In this document: positions 49,977 to 57,529 of the stretch, in pieces
Numbering within the stretch: position 1 is the first letter of the stretch
Layout of the letters: every line of letters starts with the position of its first letter
Assembly: GCF_016918545.1 (NCBI RefSeq)
Contig: NZ_JAFFQC010000004.1
Span: forward strand, 124,001 to 188,000
Length of the DNA: 64,000 nucleotides
Reading direction: 5' to 3'
DNA from: Desulfobulbus alkaliphilus
GTDB taxonomy: Bacteria > Desulfobacterota > Desulfobulbia > Desulfobulbales > Desulfobulbaceae
Position numbers and translations under genes: made by a program
The notes under the pieces: generated by a model
Told to the model about the DNA's origin: nothing
The model's input: the letters and a program-made list of their open reading frames with translations, nothing else
Databases searched by the model: none

Positions 49977-51200
49977 TCAGGCATGGCAGCCCTCCTTTTC
50001 AATGGAGATAACTCGCTGGATCTTCTCCACCCGATCGGTCCGCTCCCATGGCAGGCCATCCCTGCCGAAATGACCATAAGCGGCGGTCTGGGCATAGATG
50101 GGTCGGCAGAGGTCCAATGTTTTGATGATTCCCGCCGGGGTCAGGTCGAATACCGCCCGGATTGCCTGCTCGATGGTGGTATCGTTGACCTTTCCTGTTC
50201 CGTGGGTATCAACGAACAGGCTCATCGGTTCCGCCATCCCGATGGCATAGGCGATCTGGATCGTGCAGCGGTCTGCCAGGCCGGCGGCGATAATATTCTT
50301 GGCCATATATCGGGCCATATAGGCGGCGGACCGGTCTACCTTGGATGGGTCCTTGCCGGAGAAGGCACCGCCGCCATGGGGGCAAGCGCCACCGTAGGTA
50401 TCGACGATGATCTTACGGCCGGTCAGGCCAGTATCACCCTTGGGTCCGCCGATGGTGAATCGTCCGGTGGGATTGATCAGGGTCCGCATCCCCTGCTGGA
50501 GGTCCTTGGGGATGACCGGCACAATGATCTGCTCCAGCACTTCGTTTCGCAGGATATCGAGGTTGATCTCTTCCGTATGCTGGGTGGAGAACACCACGGT
50601 CTCGATCGAAAGGGGGTGGTGGCCCCGGTAGCGGACGGTGACCTGGCTCTTGGCATCCGGCCGCAGCCAGGGGATCTTGCCGCTCTTGAGCAGGTCTGCC
50701 TGCCGCTGCACCATGCGATGGGCAAGCATGATCGGCAGGGGCATCAGTTCGGGAGTTTCCTTGCAGGCATAACCAAACATCATCCCCTGGTCGCCGGCAC
50801 CGAGCCGGTCGTCCTGGTCCACCCCCCTGGAGATATCAGACGACTGCTGGTTGAATCTGACCAGGATCTCACAGCGATCGGGATCGATCCCCGGGAAGGT
50901 GCTATCGTAACCGGTGTCCCGCAGTACCTGACGGACCAGGTTCGGAGCCGCTTCCCGGATGAGGTCGCACAGACCCGGCGGGGTGGTACGGAACTCACCG
51001 GCAAGGACGACCAGGTTGTCGGCAAGGAAGGTTTCACAGGCCACCCTGGCTGTCGGGTCGCGCTCGAGGAAAGCATCCAGGACGGTGTCCGAGATCCGGT
51101 CGGCGAGTTTATCGGGGTGTCCTGCAGAAACCGATTCCGAGGTGAACAGGTAGGGGCGACCGGAGATTTCACGGTCAATTGATAAGGTGGGATCTGACAT
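49977..51200 (-). CDS. metK: S-adenosylmethionine synthase
   Basis: 407 aa. [20 protein letters not shown] (N-terminal ATP/Mg site), [12 protein letters not shown] (about 137) and [28 protein letters not shown] (about 275) are the MetK signatures. It makes SAM from methionine and ATP. It lies inside island 2, seven genes away from the SAM-dependent PglX. Two SAM-II riboswitches with a terminator between them precede it, so it is feedback-controlled by SAM. AGAGGAGAAG serves as ribosome-binding site. Whether it is the only metK of the genome cannot be told here. Confidence 0.96.
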   Translation of the reverse strand: MSDPTLSIDREISGRPYLFTSESVSAGHPDKLADRISDTVLDAFLERDPTARVACETFLADNLVVLAGEFRTTPPGLCDLIREAAPNLVRQVLRDTGYDSTFPGIDPDRCEILVRFNQQSSDISRGVDQDDRLGAGDQGMMFGYACKETPELMPLPIMLAHRMVQRQADLLKSGKIPWLRPDAKSQVTVRYRGHHPLSIETVVFSTQHTEEINLDILRNEVLEQIIVPVIPKDLQQGMRTLINPTGRFTIGGPKGDTGLTGRKIIVDTYGGACPHGGGAFSGKDPSKVDRSAAYMARYMAKNIIAAGLADRCTIQIAYAIGMAEPMSLFVDTHGTGKVNDTTIEQAIRAVFDLTPAGIIKTLDLCRPIYAQTAAYGHFGRDGLPWERTDRVEKIQRVISIEKEGCHA

Positions 51201-51206
51201 GGCTCA

Positions 51207-51259
51207 CTTCTCCTCTGCTCTGTAGTGTTGAGTGTGCGCATGGCGCCACACAGAGCAGG
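51207..51259 (-). promoter_or_regulatory. Hairpin next to the metK Shine-Dalgarno
   Basis: CTGCTCTG (51258-51251) can pair with CAGAGCAG (51222-51215), directly abutting the AGGAGAAG site (51214-51207). It may tune translation with the riboswitch upstream. Confidence 0.4.
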
Positions 51260-51271
51260 TCAGTGGGCCAA

Positions 51272-51324
51272 CGCTTTAGCAGCATTTATCAGTCGCCCCG
51301 CAAGTTGTTGCTTAAATCGGCGAC
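51272..51324 (-). ncRNA. SAM-II riboswitch B (proximal)
   Basis: Minus strand: P1 GTCGCC/GGCGAC, conserved GATTTAA loop, ACTTGCGGGGC, then TGATAAATGCTGCTAAAG. This matches the SAM-II class (metX-type riboswitch with GAUUUAA ... UGAUAAAUG.AGCUAAA), which folds as an H-type pseudoknot and binds SAM. It lies 72 nt upstream of metK. Confidence 0.88.
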
Positions 51325-51342
51325 GCCCGGATTGCCGGACAC

Positions 51343-51380
51343 AAAAAAAGCCCGCTTCAGCTTGACGGCCAAAGCGGGCT
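51343..51380 (-). terminator. Terminator between the two SAM-II riboswitches
   Basis: Minus strand: AGCCCGCTT/AAGCGGGCT with a 14-nt loop, followed by seven Ts. It lies between riboswitch A and B, so A can attenuate transcription. Confidence 0.9.
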
Positions 51381-51400
51381 ATTGCTTGTTTCTGATGAGC

Positions 51401-51457
51401 CCTCTTTTAGCAGTATTTATTAAGCGCCCGCAAGCTGAGTATCCAAATCGGCGCTGT
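51401..51457 (-). ncRNA. SAM-II riboswitch A (distal)
   Basis: Minus strand: P1 GCGCC/GGCGC, GATTTGG, AGCTTGCGGGCG, then AATAAATACTGCTAAAAGAGG. Same class as riboswitch B; P1 pairs differ between the two (AGCGCC/GGCGCT against GTCGCC/GGCGAC) with pairing kept. It begins at the predicted transcription start and is followed by a terminator. Confidence 0.85.
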
Positions 51458-51461
51458 TGTA

Positions 51462-51490
51462 TATATACAGAAGCCGGGCAGAGAGTTCAA
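51462..51490 (-). promoter_or_regulatory. Promoter of the metK leader
   Basis: Minus strand TTGAAC (51490-51485), 17-bp spacer, TATATA (51467-51462); transcription would start at the foot of riboswitch A. Confidence 0.65.
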
Positions 51491-51593
51491 TATCTTTCTT
51501 GCCTCCTGGCGGTACCCGCATTCTGCGGGTCAGGACTTCGTCCCGCAGAATGTGGATCGACCATCGATAGAACTGTGGGCAGCACCCCCGGGG

Positions 51594-51635
51594 GGCCATC
51601 CCCCATACACCCCCCGAGGGGCCCCAGGGGGGCCC
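51594..51635. other. Dense G- and C-run tract
   Basis: Runs CCCCC, GGGGGG, CCCCC, CCCCCC, GGGG, CCCC and GGGGGG occur within about 40 bp, upstream of the metK promoter. It could form hairpins or G-quadruplexes. No gene covers it. Confidence 0.6.
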
Positions 51636-51776
51636 ATTAGCATCATTGGTTGGCCATACACATATTTTCAGAAGGTTATGTCTCTGTGGTCAAGGGATAG
51701 CTTGCTATTCTGTGCATAGAGCGAGCGGTCTATTGGAACCTGCAAAACGATCTGAACTCTCCCCCCCGCTGCCCTT

Positions 51777-52490
51777 CTATCCTTCCTGCCGCTCCAGACT
51801 GCGCCTTTTACGACAACGAGTTGAGCAAGTTTTGGCGTCAGTCCTTCTGGGCAGAAACAATTGCCCACAGGTTGAACAGCGGGAAAGGTACTTTCCTGCA
51901 CCAATCCTAAGAAACTCACGGAGCAAAGCCGAAACGATTGCCTCAACCTGGAACAGGTCGTAACCATATACTTTCTCTTGTGCCAGGACTGTTCTCTCCT
52001 CAATTTCTTCACTGGTGAAAATCACCTTTCCAGGTTTGAGAGCTTCGCATTTACCCAATAAATCATGCAAGCGATGATCATTCTGCAAACCATCATACAA
52101 TCTACGCCCGGCTTCGATATTACTGTGAATACTTTCCACGGTATTTTTGATGCATTTCCGGGCATCGTAGAGTTCAGAAAGCGTATGATAGGTAAGACCT
52201 GCATCCAAGCTTCCTGCAACCCAAGGACGTTCTGGATAGTCATGGCATGCCCATATCCGCTCGGCCTTCGGTGCACTTTTCAAGGCGACCATGGCCGGGC
52301 TGGCGGTGACATCCACCCAGTTATCCACATCAACTGCCTTTGCCATTTCATCAAGCAAATTAACCAGACTGAAGGCAGTGAGGTCCTCATAAACGTACCG
52401 GGCCAGTAACGATGCCACAGTGAGAGTCCGCTCGAGACTCCTTGATCGGGACCAGCGGCGATTCTGTGTTGCCTGCCCTTTCTCAGCCAT
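51777..52490 (-). CDS. Hypothetical protein with C-terminal zinc finger
   Basis: 237 aa. The N-terminal 180 residues are helical and unassigned. The C-terminus CSTCGQLFLPRRTDAKTCSTRC followed by RKRRSLER is a four-cysteine zinc-binding module of the CGNR-like type. Its start overlaps the integrase stop by 8 bp, so the two are co-transcribed. Similar gene pairs exist beside integrases; it may assist recombination or regulate it, but this is inference. Confidence 0.65.
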   Translation of the reverse strand: MAEKGQATQNRRWSRSRSLERTLTVASLLARYVYEDLTAFSLVNLLDEMAKAVDVDNWVDVTASPAMVALKSAPKAERIWACHDYPERPWVAGSLDAGLTYHTLSELYDARKCIKNTVESIHSNIEAGRRLYDGLQNDHRLHDLLGKCEALKPGKVIFTSEEIEERTVLAQEKVYGYDLFQVEAIVSALLREFLRIGAGKYLSRCSTCGQLFLPRRTDAKTCSTRCRKRRSLERQEG

Positions 52491-53712
52491 GCTGAGTCCT
52501 TCTGATGGAGACCACTTTGTCTTGAGCGTTTAAAGCATTTTCCATCGTATCGATGGCAGCACGTAACCGAGACGGGCAGAGGTGACTGTATCGCTCCGTC
52601 ATTTGAATCGACTGATGCCCCAGGACCTCTTTTATCGAATACAACTCGACCCCGGCCATAGCCATCCAACTTGCGCAGGTGTGACGCAATACGTGGAAAG
52701 TAACCTTCTGCCTCCGGTCGGTGACACCTTCATTGAATCCCAGAGCATCAACAGCTTTATCGAAGGAATTACTGATCGGTCCTTTTCGCAACTCCCCTTT
52801 CCGGCTGGGGAAAACCAAGGCCCCGGTACCGGCTTCCTCTGCAATATGCTGGAACATTTTCCGAACCCGTTCGGTCATGGGAACGTGGCGGTTCTTTCCA
52901 GATTTTGTGTCACGAACCGTGAGCACATTGTGGGTCAAATCCACATCAGACCAGCACAACCCACATATCTCACTCAGGCGCAAGCCTGTGTGCAAAGCCA
53001 AGAGAGCCATGTTATGAATGGTCATGCTACGCTTTGCGATCTCAATCAGTAATGCTTCCGCTTCATCATGGGAAAGAAACCGGGTCCGTCTATTGTCAAA
53101 CTTCATCTTTTTCACCGCAGCAATAGGATTTTGACCGACATAAAACCCTCGCTGGATGGCAACATTGATCACCATGCGGATGACGGCAAAAGTATATTCT
53201 ATTGTTCTGGGTGCGCGCCCTGCCTTGACGAGCCCTTGCTTGACCCGTTCGATATCCAATACGCCAACCTCTCTGATGGGTCTTTTACCAATCACAGGCA
53301 ACACCCAGAGACGCTGGAGGATTCGTTCTCCCCTGGCAGTGCTCGGTTTCTTGTGTACAAGTAAGGGTTCATATTGCTCGCGATAGAAGGTTTCATAAGA
53401 GACTGTAAGCCTCTCCTGCTCCAAGGCGGCAGCTTTTGCAGCCTCCTCAGCTTCTCGTTGGGCCTTTTGCCGGTCAGCAAGTTTACCCGAACCCTTACCG
53501 AGGCGTAATTCCTCCTTGAGGTCCGCCATAAGCAATGCGGCCTTGTGGAGAGTCATTCCCTCCGATGCCCATCCGACCCCTTGGTCAACGGCATTCCCAC
53601 CCACCTGGAACCGGATGTTGAAATATCTATCCCGCTTGACCCCATGTTTCCTGGTCGGATGTTCCCGATACCTGATGCCACTGATATCTGTCTTGATCCA
53701 CTTGTTCGCCAT
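52483..53712 (-). CDS. int: Tyrosine integrase (island 2)
   Basis: 409 aa. An arm-binding N-terminal region (YREHPTRKHGVKRDRYFNIRFQVGG), a core-binding helical domain, then the catalytic domain: Arg in ALHTGLRLSEICGL (about 240), Lys in DTKSGKNRHVPM, HxxR in FHVLRHTCASWMA (about 338), and His and Tyr in VLGHQSIQMTERYSHL (about 362-377). It belongs to a different branch from the island 1 integrase although both use tRNA-Lys. Four 11-bp arm repeats lie 20 bp upstream of its start. Confidence 0.94.
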   Translation of the reverse strand: MANKWIKTDISGIRYREHPTRKHGVKRDRYFNIRFQVGGNAVDQGVGWASEGMTLHKAALLMADLKEELRLGKGSGKLADRQKAQREAEEAAKAAALEQERLTVSYETFYREQYEPLLVHKKPSTARGERILQRLWVLPVIGKRPIREVGVLDIERVKQGLVKAGRAPRTIEYTFAVIRMVINVAIQRGFYVGQNPIAAVKKMKFDNRRTRFLSHDEAEALLIEIAKRSMTIHNMALLALHTGLRLSEICGLCWSDVDLTHNVLTVRDTKSGKNRHVPMTERVRKMFQHIAEEAGTGALVFPSRKGELRKGPISNSFDKAVDALGFNEGVTDRRQKVTFHVLRHTCASWMAMAGVELYSIKEVLGHQSIQMTERYSHLCPSRLRAAIDTMENALNAQDKVVSIRRTQHG

Positions 53713-53731
53713 TTGGTCACCTCACAACCTA

Positions 53732-53770
53732 TCCCAATTCTGTCCCAACATAGTCCCAACATAGTCCCAA
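53732..53770 (+). repeat. Integrase arm-type sites, right end of island 2 (4 copies)
   Basis: TCCCAATTCTG then TCCCAACATAG twice and a final TCCCAA, with an 11-bp period. Matches the two-copy site at 26989-27004. Confidence 0.75.
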
Positions 53771-53901
53771 CTTTTTGAGTTAAGAAGAGGGATGAAGAAT
53801 GAAAATATGTGAGGTTAAAATACAAGATATCCAAATACAAGTCAATATACAAGAACGCTTTAAATTAAGAAGCGTGACGGCCAGTGAAGCCCAATTTTTC
53901 G

Positions 53902-53996
53902 GACTCTTAATCAATTGGTCTGGGGTTCGAATCCCTAACGGCCCACCATAAAAACAGGCACTTAGCTGGCATTCAGTTAAGTGCCTGTTGTTTTTC
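53902..53996 (+). repeat. Right attachment site of island 2 (host tRNA-Lys 3' end)
   Basis: 95 bp identical to 26884-26978: tRNA fragment from the anticodon loop to CCA, plus the terminator hairpin (53955-53987) and T-run. This is the displaced original 3' end of the host tRNA-Lys gene. Host sequence resumes after it. Confidence 0.92.
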
Positions 53997-54198
53997 CCGC
54001 CGACCTGCCTTACAATCACTTTGCTAAGGATATACGCAGCCCGCTGACCCGAGGCGGCTGAAAACATCCTCAACCGGTGAGCATAGGGCTCTTGTCCGGG
54101 TCTATTTTCCGCAACAGAGACCGCCGGTTGTCGCCAATCCGCGGCAGGGAGTGCGCTTTTCCCTGCTCCACCTGACCTCACCCCCTTGAGGAGAGCTG

Positions 54199-54579
54199 AT
54201 GCAGCTGACAACCGCCGTTGAGGTCAGGGCTTCGCTCGCTGCCGCCTGGGAACTGCTGATCGATACCCGACGGTGGCCTGAGTGGGGCCCCTCGATCATA
54301 GGGGTCGAGAGCACAGAGCGCTGCATTGGTCCAAGGACGACCGGCCGGGTGCGGACCGCCATCGGTCTCTGGCTTCCCTTCCGGATCACCCACTTTATCA
54401 GCAATGAGCAGTGGCGGTGGCGTGTTGCCGGTATTCCGGCCACCGGGCACCGTGTCGAACCCGTTGCACCGGACATGACCAGAGTGATCTTTGAGGTCCC
54501 GCTGCTGGCTGCTCCTTACCTCGTGGTTTGTCGTCTGGCGGCGCAACGAATTAAAACCATCCTTGAAGAGGTACCATAG
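54199..54579 (+). CDS. SRPBCC-family (START/polyketide cyclase-like) protein
   Basis: 126 aa with GAGGAG before the ATG. MQLTTAVEVRASLAAAWELL followed by IDTRRWPEWGPSIIGVE is the typical SRPBCC start (strand, helix, D-x-x-R-W-P-x-W), and later strands (GRVRTAIGLWLPFRITHFI) complete a lipid- or ligand-binding cup. The ligand is unknown. First gene of a three-gene operon with a PPOX-fold protein and a PEP-synthase-like enzyme. Confidence 0.8.
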   Translation: MQLTTAVEVRASLAAAWELLIDTRRWPEWGPSIIGVESTERCIGPRTTGRVRTAIGLWLPFRITHFISNEQWRWRVAGIPATGHRVEPVAPDMTRVIFEVPLLAAPYLVVCRLAAQRIKTILEEVP

Positions 54580-54583
54580 CCTG

Positions 54584-55036
54584 ATGAACCCCACCGCTGA
54601 ACAACTTTCCATCGCCCGGGAACTCTGTCGGAGCCAACCTCTGGCGGTCCTTGCCACCAATGGAGGCTCCCATCCCTATGTCAACCTGGTGGCCGTCGCG
54701 GTGACAGAAGACCTGCGCACCCTCTATTTCGCCACCCCCCGCGCTACCCGCAAATGGGCAAACCTGAGCAGGGACCCGCACATTTCTCTGCTCATGGATA
54801 ATCGGAGTAACCAGGTTGCCGACTTCAGACAAGCCGCCGCAGCCACGATCATCGGATCAGCCTTCGAAACAGAGCATTCCGAGCGGGAAAAGGGGTTGGC
54901 CATCTATCTCGACAAACATCCCCACCTGGCGGATTTCGTGACCGCACCCAGTTGCGCGCTGTTTAAAATGCAGGTCGACCACATCTATCTGGTGACCCGC
55001 TTTCAGAATGTCATGGAATTTCATTTCACCGCATGA
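54584..55036 (+). CDS. Pyridoxamine 5'-phosphate oxidase-fold flavoprotein
   Basis: 150 aa from the ATG at 54584, 4 bp after the previous stop. LAVLATNGGSHPYVNLVAVA, LRTLYFATPRATRKWANLSR and PHISLLMDNRS are the split-barrel FMN-binding segments of the PPOX superfamily. The substrate cannot be told. Its stop overlaps the next start by four bases, so translation is coupled. Confidence 0.85.
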   Translation: MNPTAEQLSIARELCRSQPLAVLATNGGSHPYVNLVAVAVTEDLRTLYFATPRATRKWANLSRDPHISLLMDNRSNQVADFRQAAAATIIGSAFETEHSEREKGLAIYLDKHPHLADFVTAPSCALFKMQVDHIYLVTRFQNVMEFHFTA

Positions 55037-57228
55037 AGCCGCTCTGCCTGGCCCTGAGGGAAGTACCCGCCGCTGCCGTGTCGTTGGTCGGCGGTAAAGC
55101 CAAGGCTCTGGGCCGGTTGGTCCACGCCGGTCTCCCTGTTCCCCAAGCCGTCTGCATCACCACCGCGACCTATGAACAGTATCTCGATGCCACTGGCTTG
55201 CGGCAGCGGCTGCCACTCCTGCTGGAACGGAAATCTTTTGCACACATGCGCTGGGAGGAGCTTTGGGATCTGGGCCTGCGGATCCGTAATCTTTTTCTCA
55301 ATACGCCCCTGCCACCCGACCTGACTGACCACCTTTCGGCGTGCCTGCCCCCTGACTTGATCAGGCTGCCGCTGACGGTTCGTTCTTCCGCCCCGGTGGA
55401 GGATTCGGCTGCCGCCTCTTTCGCCGGTCTCCATGACTCCTTTGTCAATGTCCATGGTCTGCCAGCCCTGCTCGACAGCCTGCGACTGGTCTGGGCCTCC
55501 CTCTGGTCCGACCGCGCCCTGCTCTATCGCCAGGAACTGGGCCTGGACCCTGCCGGCAGTGCCATGGCGGTCCTTGTCCAGGAACTGGTGGCGGGAGATT
55601 GCTCGGGAGTGGCCTTCAGCCGCTGCCCGGGCCGGGAGGATCTGGCCGCGATCGAGGCGGTCTGGGGGTTGAATCAGGGTCTGGTCGACGGCGATATAGA
55701 ACCCGATCGGCTGCTGCTCGATCCCCTCACGGGAAAAATCATCGAACGGCACACACCTGCGCGGACCCATGCCTGTCGACCTGCCAGTACCGGCGTCGCT
55801 CTGGTGCCGCTTGCCCCCGAGCAGCGGAAAGCAACGCCGCTCACCGAGGCCACCGCCGCCCGGGTGCTGGCCCTGCTGCGGCAGGCCGAGACCCTGTTTG
55901 CCGGACCGCAGGATCTCGAGTGGACCCTGGCGCAGGATGCGCTCTTAACGCTGCAATCGCGGCCGATAACCACCTCGACCGCAGCCCTGGACGATGGTGA
56001 ACGTTCCTGGTATTTGAGCCTGCATCGCAGCCTGGCTTCACTGCAAGGTCTGCGCCGAACCATCGAGGAGGAAACCCTGCCGGCAATGGCTGCTGAGGCT
56101 GCCCATCTGGCGGCCATTGATCTCGTTTCCCTGGATCATGCCGCTTTGGCGGCTGCCATCAGGGAACGTTTGCGGATTCTTGAAAACTGGCAGGAACAGT
56201 ATCGGCAGCTCTGCATCCCCATGGCTCATGGGATCCGCCTCTTTGGCCAGGTGTACAACGATCAACTGCGACCAGAGGATGCCTTTGCTTTTCTTGATCT
56301 CCTCGCAGGTGATACCGGTCTGTTGGCAGTAGAGAGGAATCAGGCTTTGCTGAAGCTGGCCGAGATGCTGCGCAATGACCCTGCTCTGATCGCTCATCTG
56401 CGGAAAGGGGGCCAGCCCGACCCTCTTGCGTCTTTTTCTGTCGCACTGGCCGAGTTCACCCATCGTTTCGGCGATCCTGCCCTCGCTTCACAGGGGATGG
56501 CGGCCGGTGCTGATCCCCTGACAGTCCTGCTCCTGGAGATGGCTGAAGCATCGCCGGTTCCCACTCGCTCCAGGCAGGCTGATGAAGCAGAGTTTCTGAC
56601 CTCCTTCCCACCAGAAAAACAGGACTTCGCCCGCGAGATCCTGGCAATAGGCCGAGCCAGCTATCGGCTTCGCGATAATGACAATCTGTATATCGGCCGA
56701 TTATCGCAACGGCTGCAGGAAGCCAGGAATGAGGCTGCCCGGCGCCTGCAGGATGCGGACATCCCGGAACTGGCGGCACTGGTGAATCCGGCGGCAAGGG
56801 ATACGGTAAGGATTGCCGCCAGCCCGGGCCAGGATCCCGCGGTTGCCGGTTTCAATGGATTAGATTCCACCCGGCTGCAGGCTCGGCAACTGGTGGGCCA
56901 GCCTGCCGGGCCTGGTCTGGGTGTCGGCCCGGCCAGGGTGATCAGCCAAGCGGCTGATCTCGGCTCCTTCAAGGCCGGGGAAATCCTGGTCTGTGATGCT
57001 GTTGATCCGAACATGACCTTTGTCGTTCCCCTGGCCGCTGGTCTTGTCGAACGAAGAGGGGGCATGCTGATCCACGGCGCCATCATCGCCCGTGAGTATG
57101 GTCTTGCCTGCGTCACCGGGGTTCCGGATGCCACTCGCCTGATCCGCTCGGGCGAAATGCTGACCGTTGACGGCTACCTCGGTCTGGTGACCATTGCTGG
57201 GCAAAAAGCACCGAATCTGAATCCGTGA
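55033..57228 (+). CDS. PEP synthase-like phosphotransferase (ATP-grasp plus phosphohistidine domain)
   Basis: 731 aa. The N-terminal PEP/pyruvate-binding ATP-grasp domain (about 1-315: VSLVGGKAKALGRLVHAGLP, LPLTVRSSAPVEDSAAASFAG, GLNQGLVDGDIEPD) is followed by a middle helical region and a C-terminal swivelling domain with the phospho-His in GGMLIHGAIIAREYGLACV (His681). The PEP-binding TIM barrel of true PEP synthase is missing, so the layout is closer to rifampicin phosphotransferase-like enzymes. The last codons and stop (57217-57228) lie inside the terminal repeat of the MITE-like element, which therefore provides the stop codon. Confidence 0.88.
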   Translation: MKPLCLALREVPAAAVSLVGGKAKALGRLVHAGLPVPQAVCITTATYEQYLDATGLRQRLPLLLERKSFAHMRWEELWDLGLRIRNLFLNTPLPPDLTDHLSACLPPDLIRLPLTVRSSAPVEDSAAASFAGLHDSFVNVHGLPALLDSLRLVWASLWSDRALLYRQELGLDPAGSAMAVLVQELVAGDCSGVAFSRCPGREDLAAIEAVWGLNQGLVDGDIEPDRLLLDPLTGKIIERHTPARTHACRPASTGVALVPLAPEQRKATPLTEATAARVLALLRQAETLFAGPQDLEWTLAQDALLTLQSRPITTSTAALDDGERSWYLSLHRSLASLQGLRRTIEEETLPAMAAEAAHLAAIDLVSLDHAALAAAIRERLRILENWQEQYRQLCIPMAHGIRLFGQVYNDQLRPEDAFAFLDLLAGDTGLLAVERNQALLKLAEMLRNDPALIAHLRKGGQPDPLASFSVALAEFTHRFGDPALASQGMAAGADPLTVLLLEMAEASPVPTRSRQADEAEFLTSFPPEKQDFAREILAIGRASYRLRDNDNLYIGRLSQRLQEARNEAARRLQDADIPELAALVNPAARDTVRIAASPGQDPAVAGFNGLDSTRLQARQLVGQPAGPGLGVGPARVISQAADLGSFKAGEILVCDAVDPNMTFVVPLAAGLVERRGGMLIHGAIIAREYGLACVTGVPDATRLIRSGEMLTVDGYLGLVTIAGQKAPNLNP

Positions 57229-57434
57229 CGGCTGGACTCTTATTTTGGATATATCCCGCTGTACTCACATTGTAATTGCAGCAGAATTCTTGAAGATAAC
57301 CTTCACCAGCCGCCCTTCGGGGCGCCCATCCGCACGCCATCTTCATTGCCCGTAACCTTTCGATAAAGTGTAACTTTAATCGAAAGGTCACGGGCAACAA
57401 AGCTGAGGCACGGACAACCGTTCACGGATCCAGG
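57217..57434 (-). repeat. 218-bp MITE-like repeat, copy 2 (inverted)
   Basis: Ends CTGAATCCGTGA (57217-57228) and TCACGGATCCAGG (57422-57434). The reverse complement aligns with 1426-1643 over the full length. The internal stem at 57356-57387 (CCTTTCGAT/ATCGAAAGG) shows one compensatory base-pair change and one G.T to A-T change relative to copy 1. Confidence 0.75.
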
Positions 57435-57437
57435 CCG

Positions 57438-57482
57438 GAAAAAAAAGGGATGATGCCGGCGGGACCACGAGGGTCCCGCCGG
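57438..57482 (-). terminator. Probable terminator of the leftward ABC operon
   Basis: 11-bp perfect stem CCGGCGGGACC/GGTCCCGCCGG (57456-57466 and 57472-57482); leftward, a T-tract (57447-57440) follows after 8 nt. The gap before the T-tract lowers confidence. Confidence 0.6.
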
Positions 57483-57529
57483 GTGAAGCAGATGGGGGCG
57501 GTATGGGGCGGCAGATTGCCGACCTTGCC

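Larger units (their letters stand above)
26884..53920. mobile_element. Integrative island 2 carrying BREX (~27 kb)
   Basis: Bounded by the tRNA-Lys-derived repeats at 26884 and 53902, with an integrase at its right end and TCCCAACATAG arm repeats at both ends. Contents: AlpA-like regulator, primase-helicase, iteron-like region, HTH protein, seven-gene BREX operon, decayed genes, metK with riboswitches, a zinc-finger protein and the integrase. Its left 4 kb and the central part of pglX are AT-rich compared with the rest. Confidence 0.9.

Noticed and set aside
49697-50011. Plus-strand ORF between the Tat-signal gene and metK
   Set aside because: It overlaps both neighbours, lacks a ribosome-binding site and shows no family motif.
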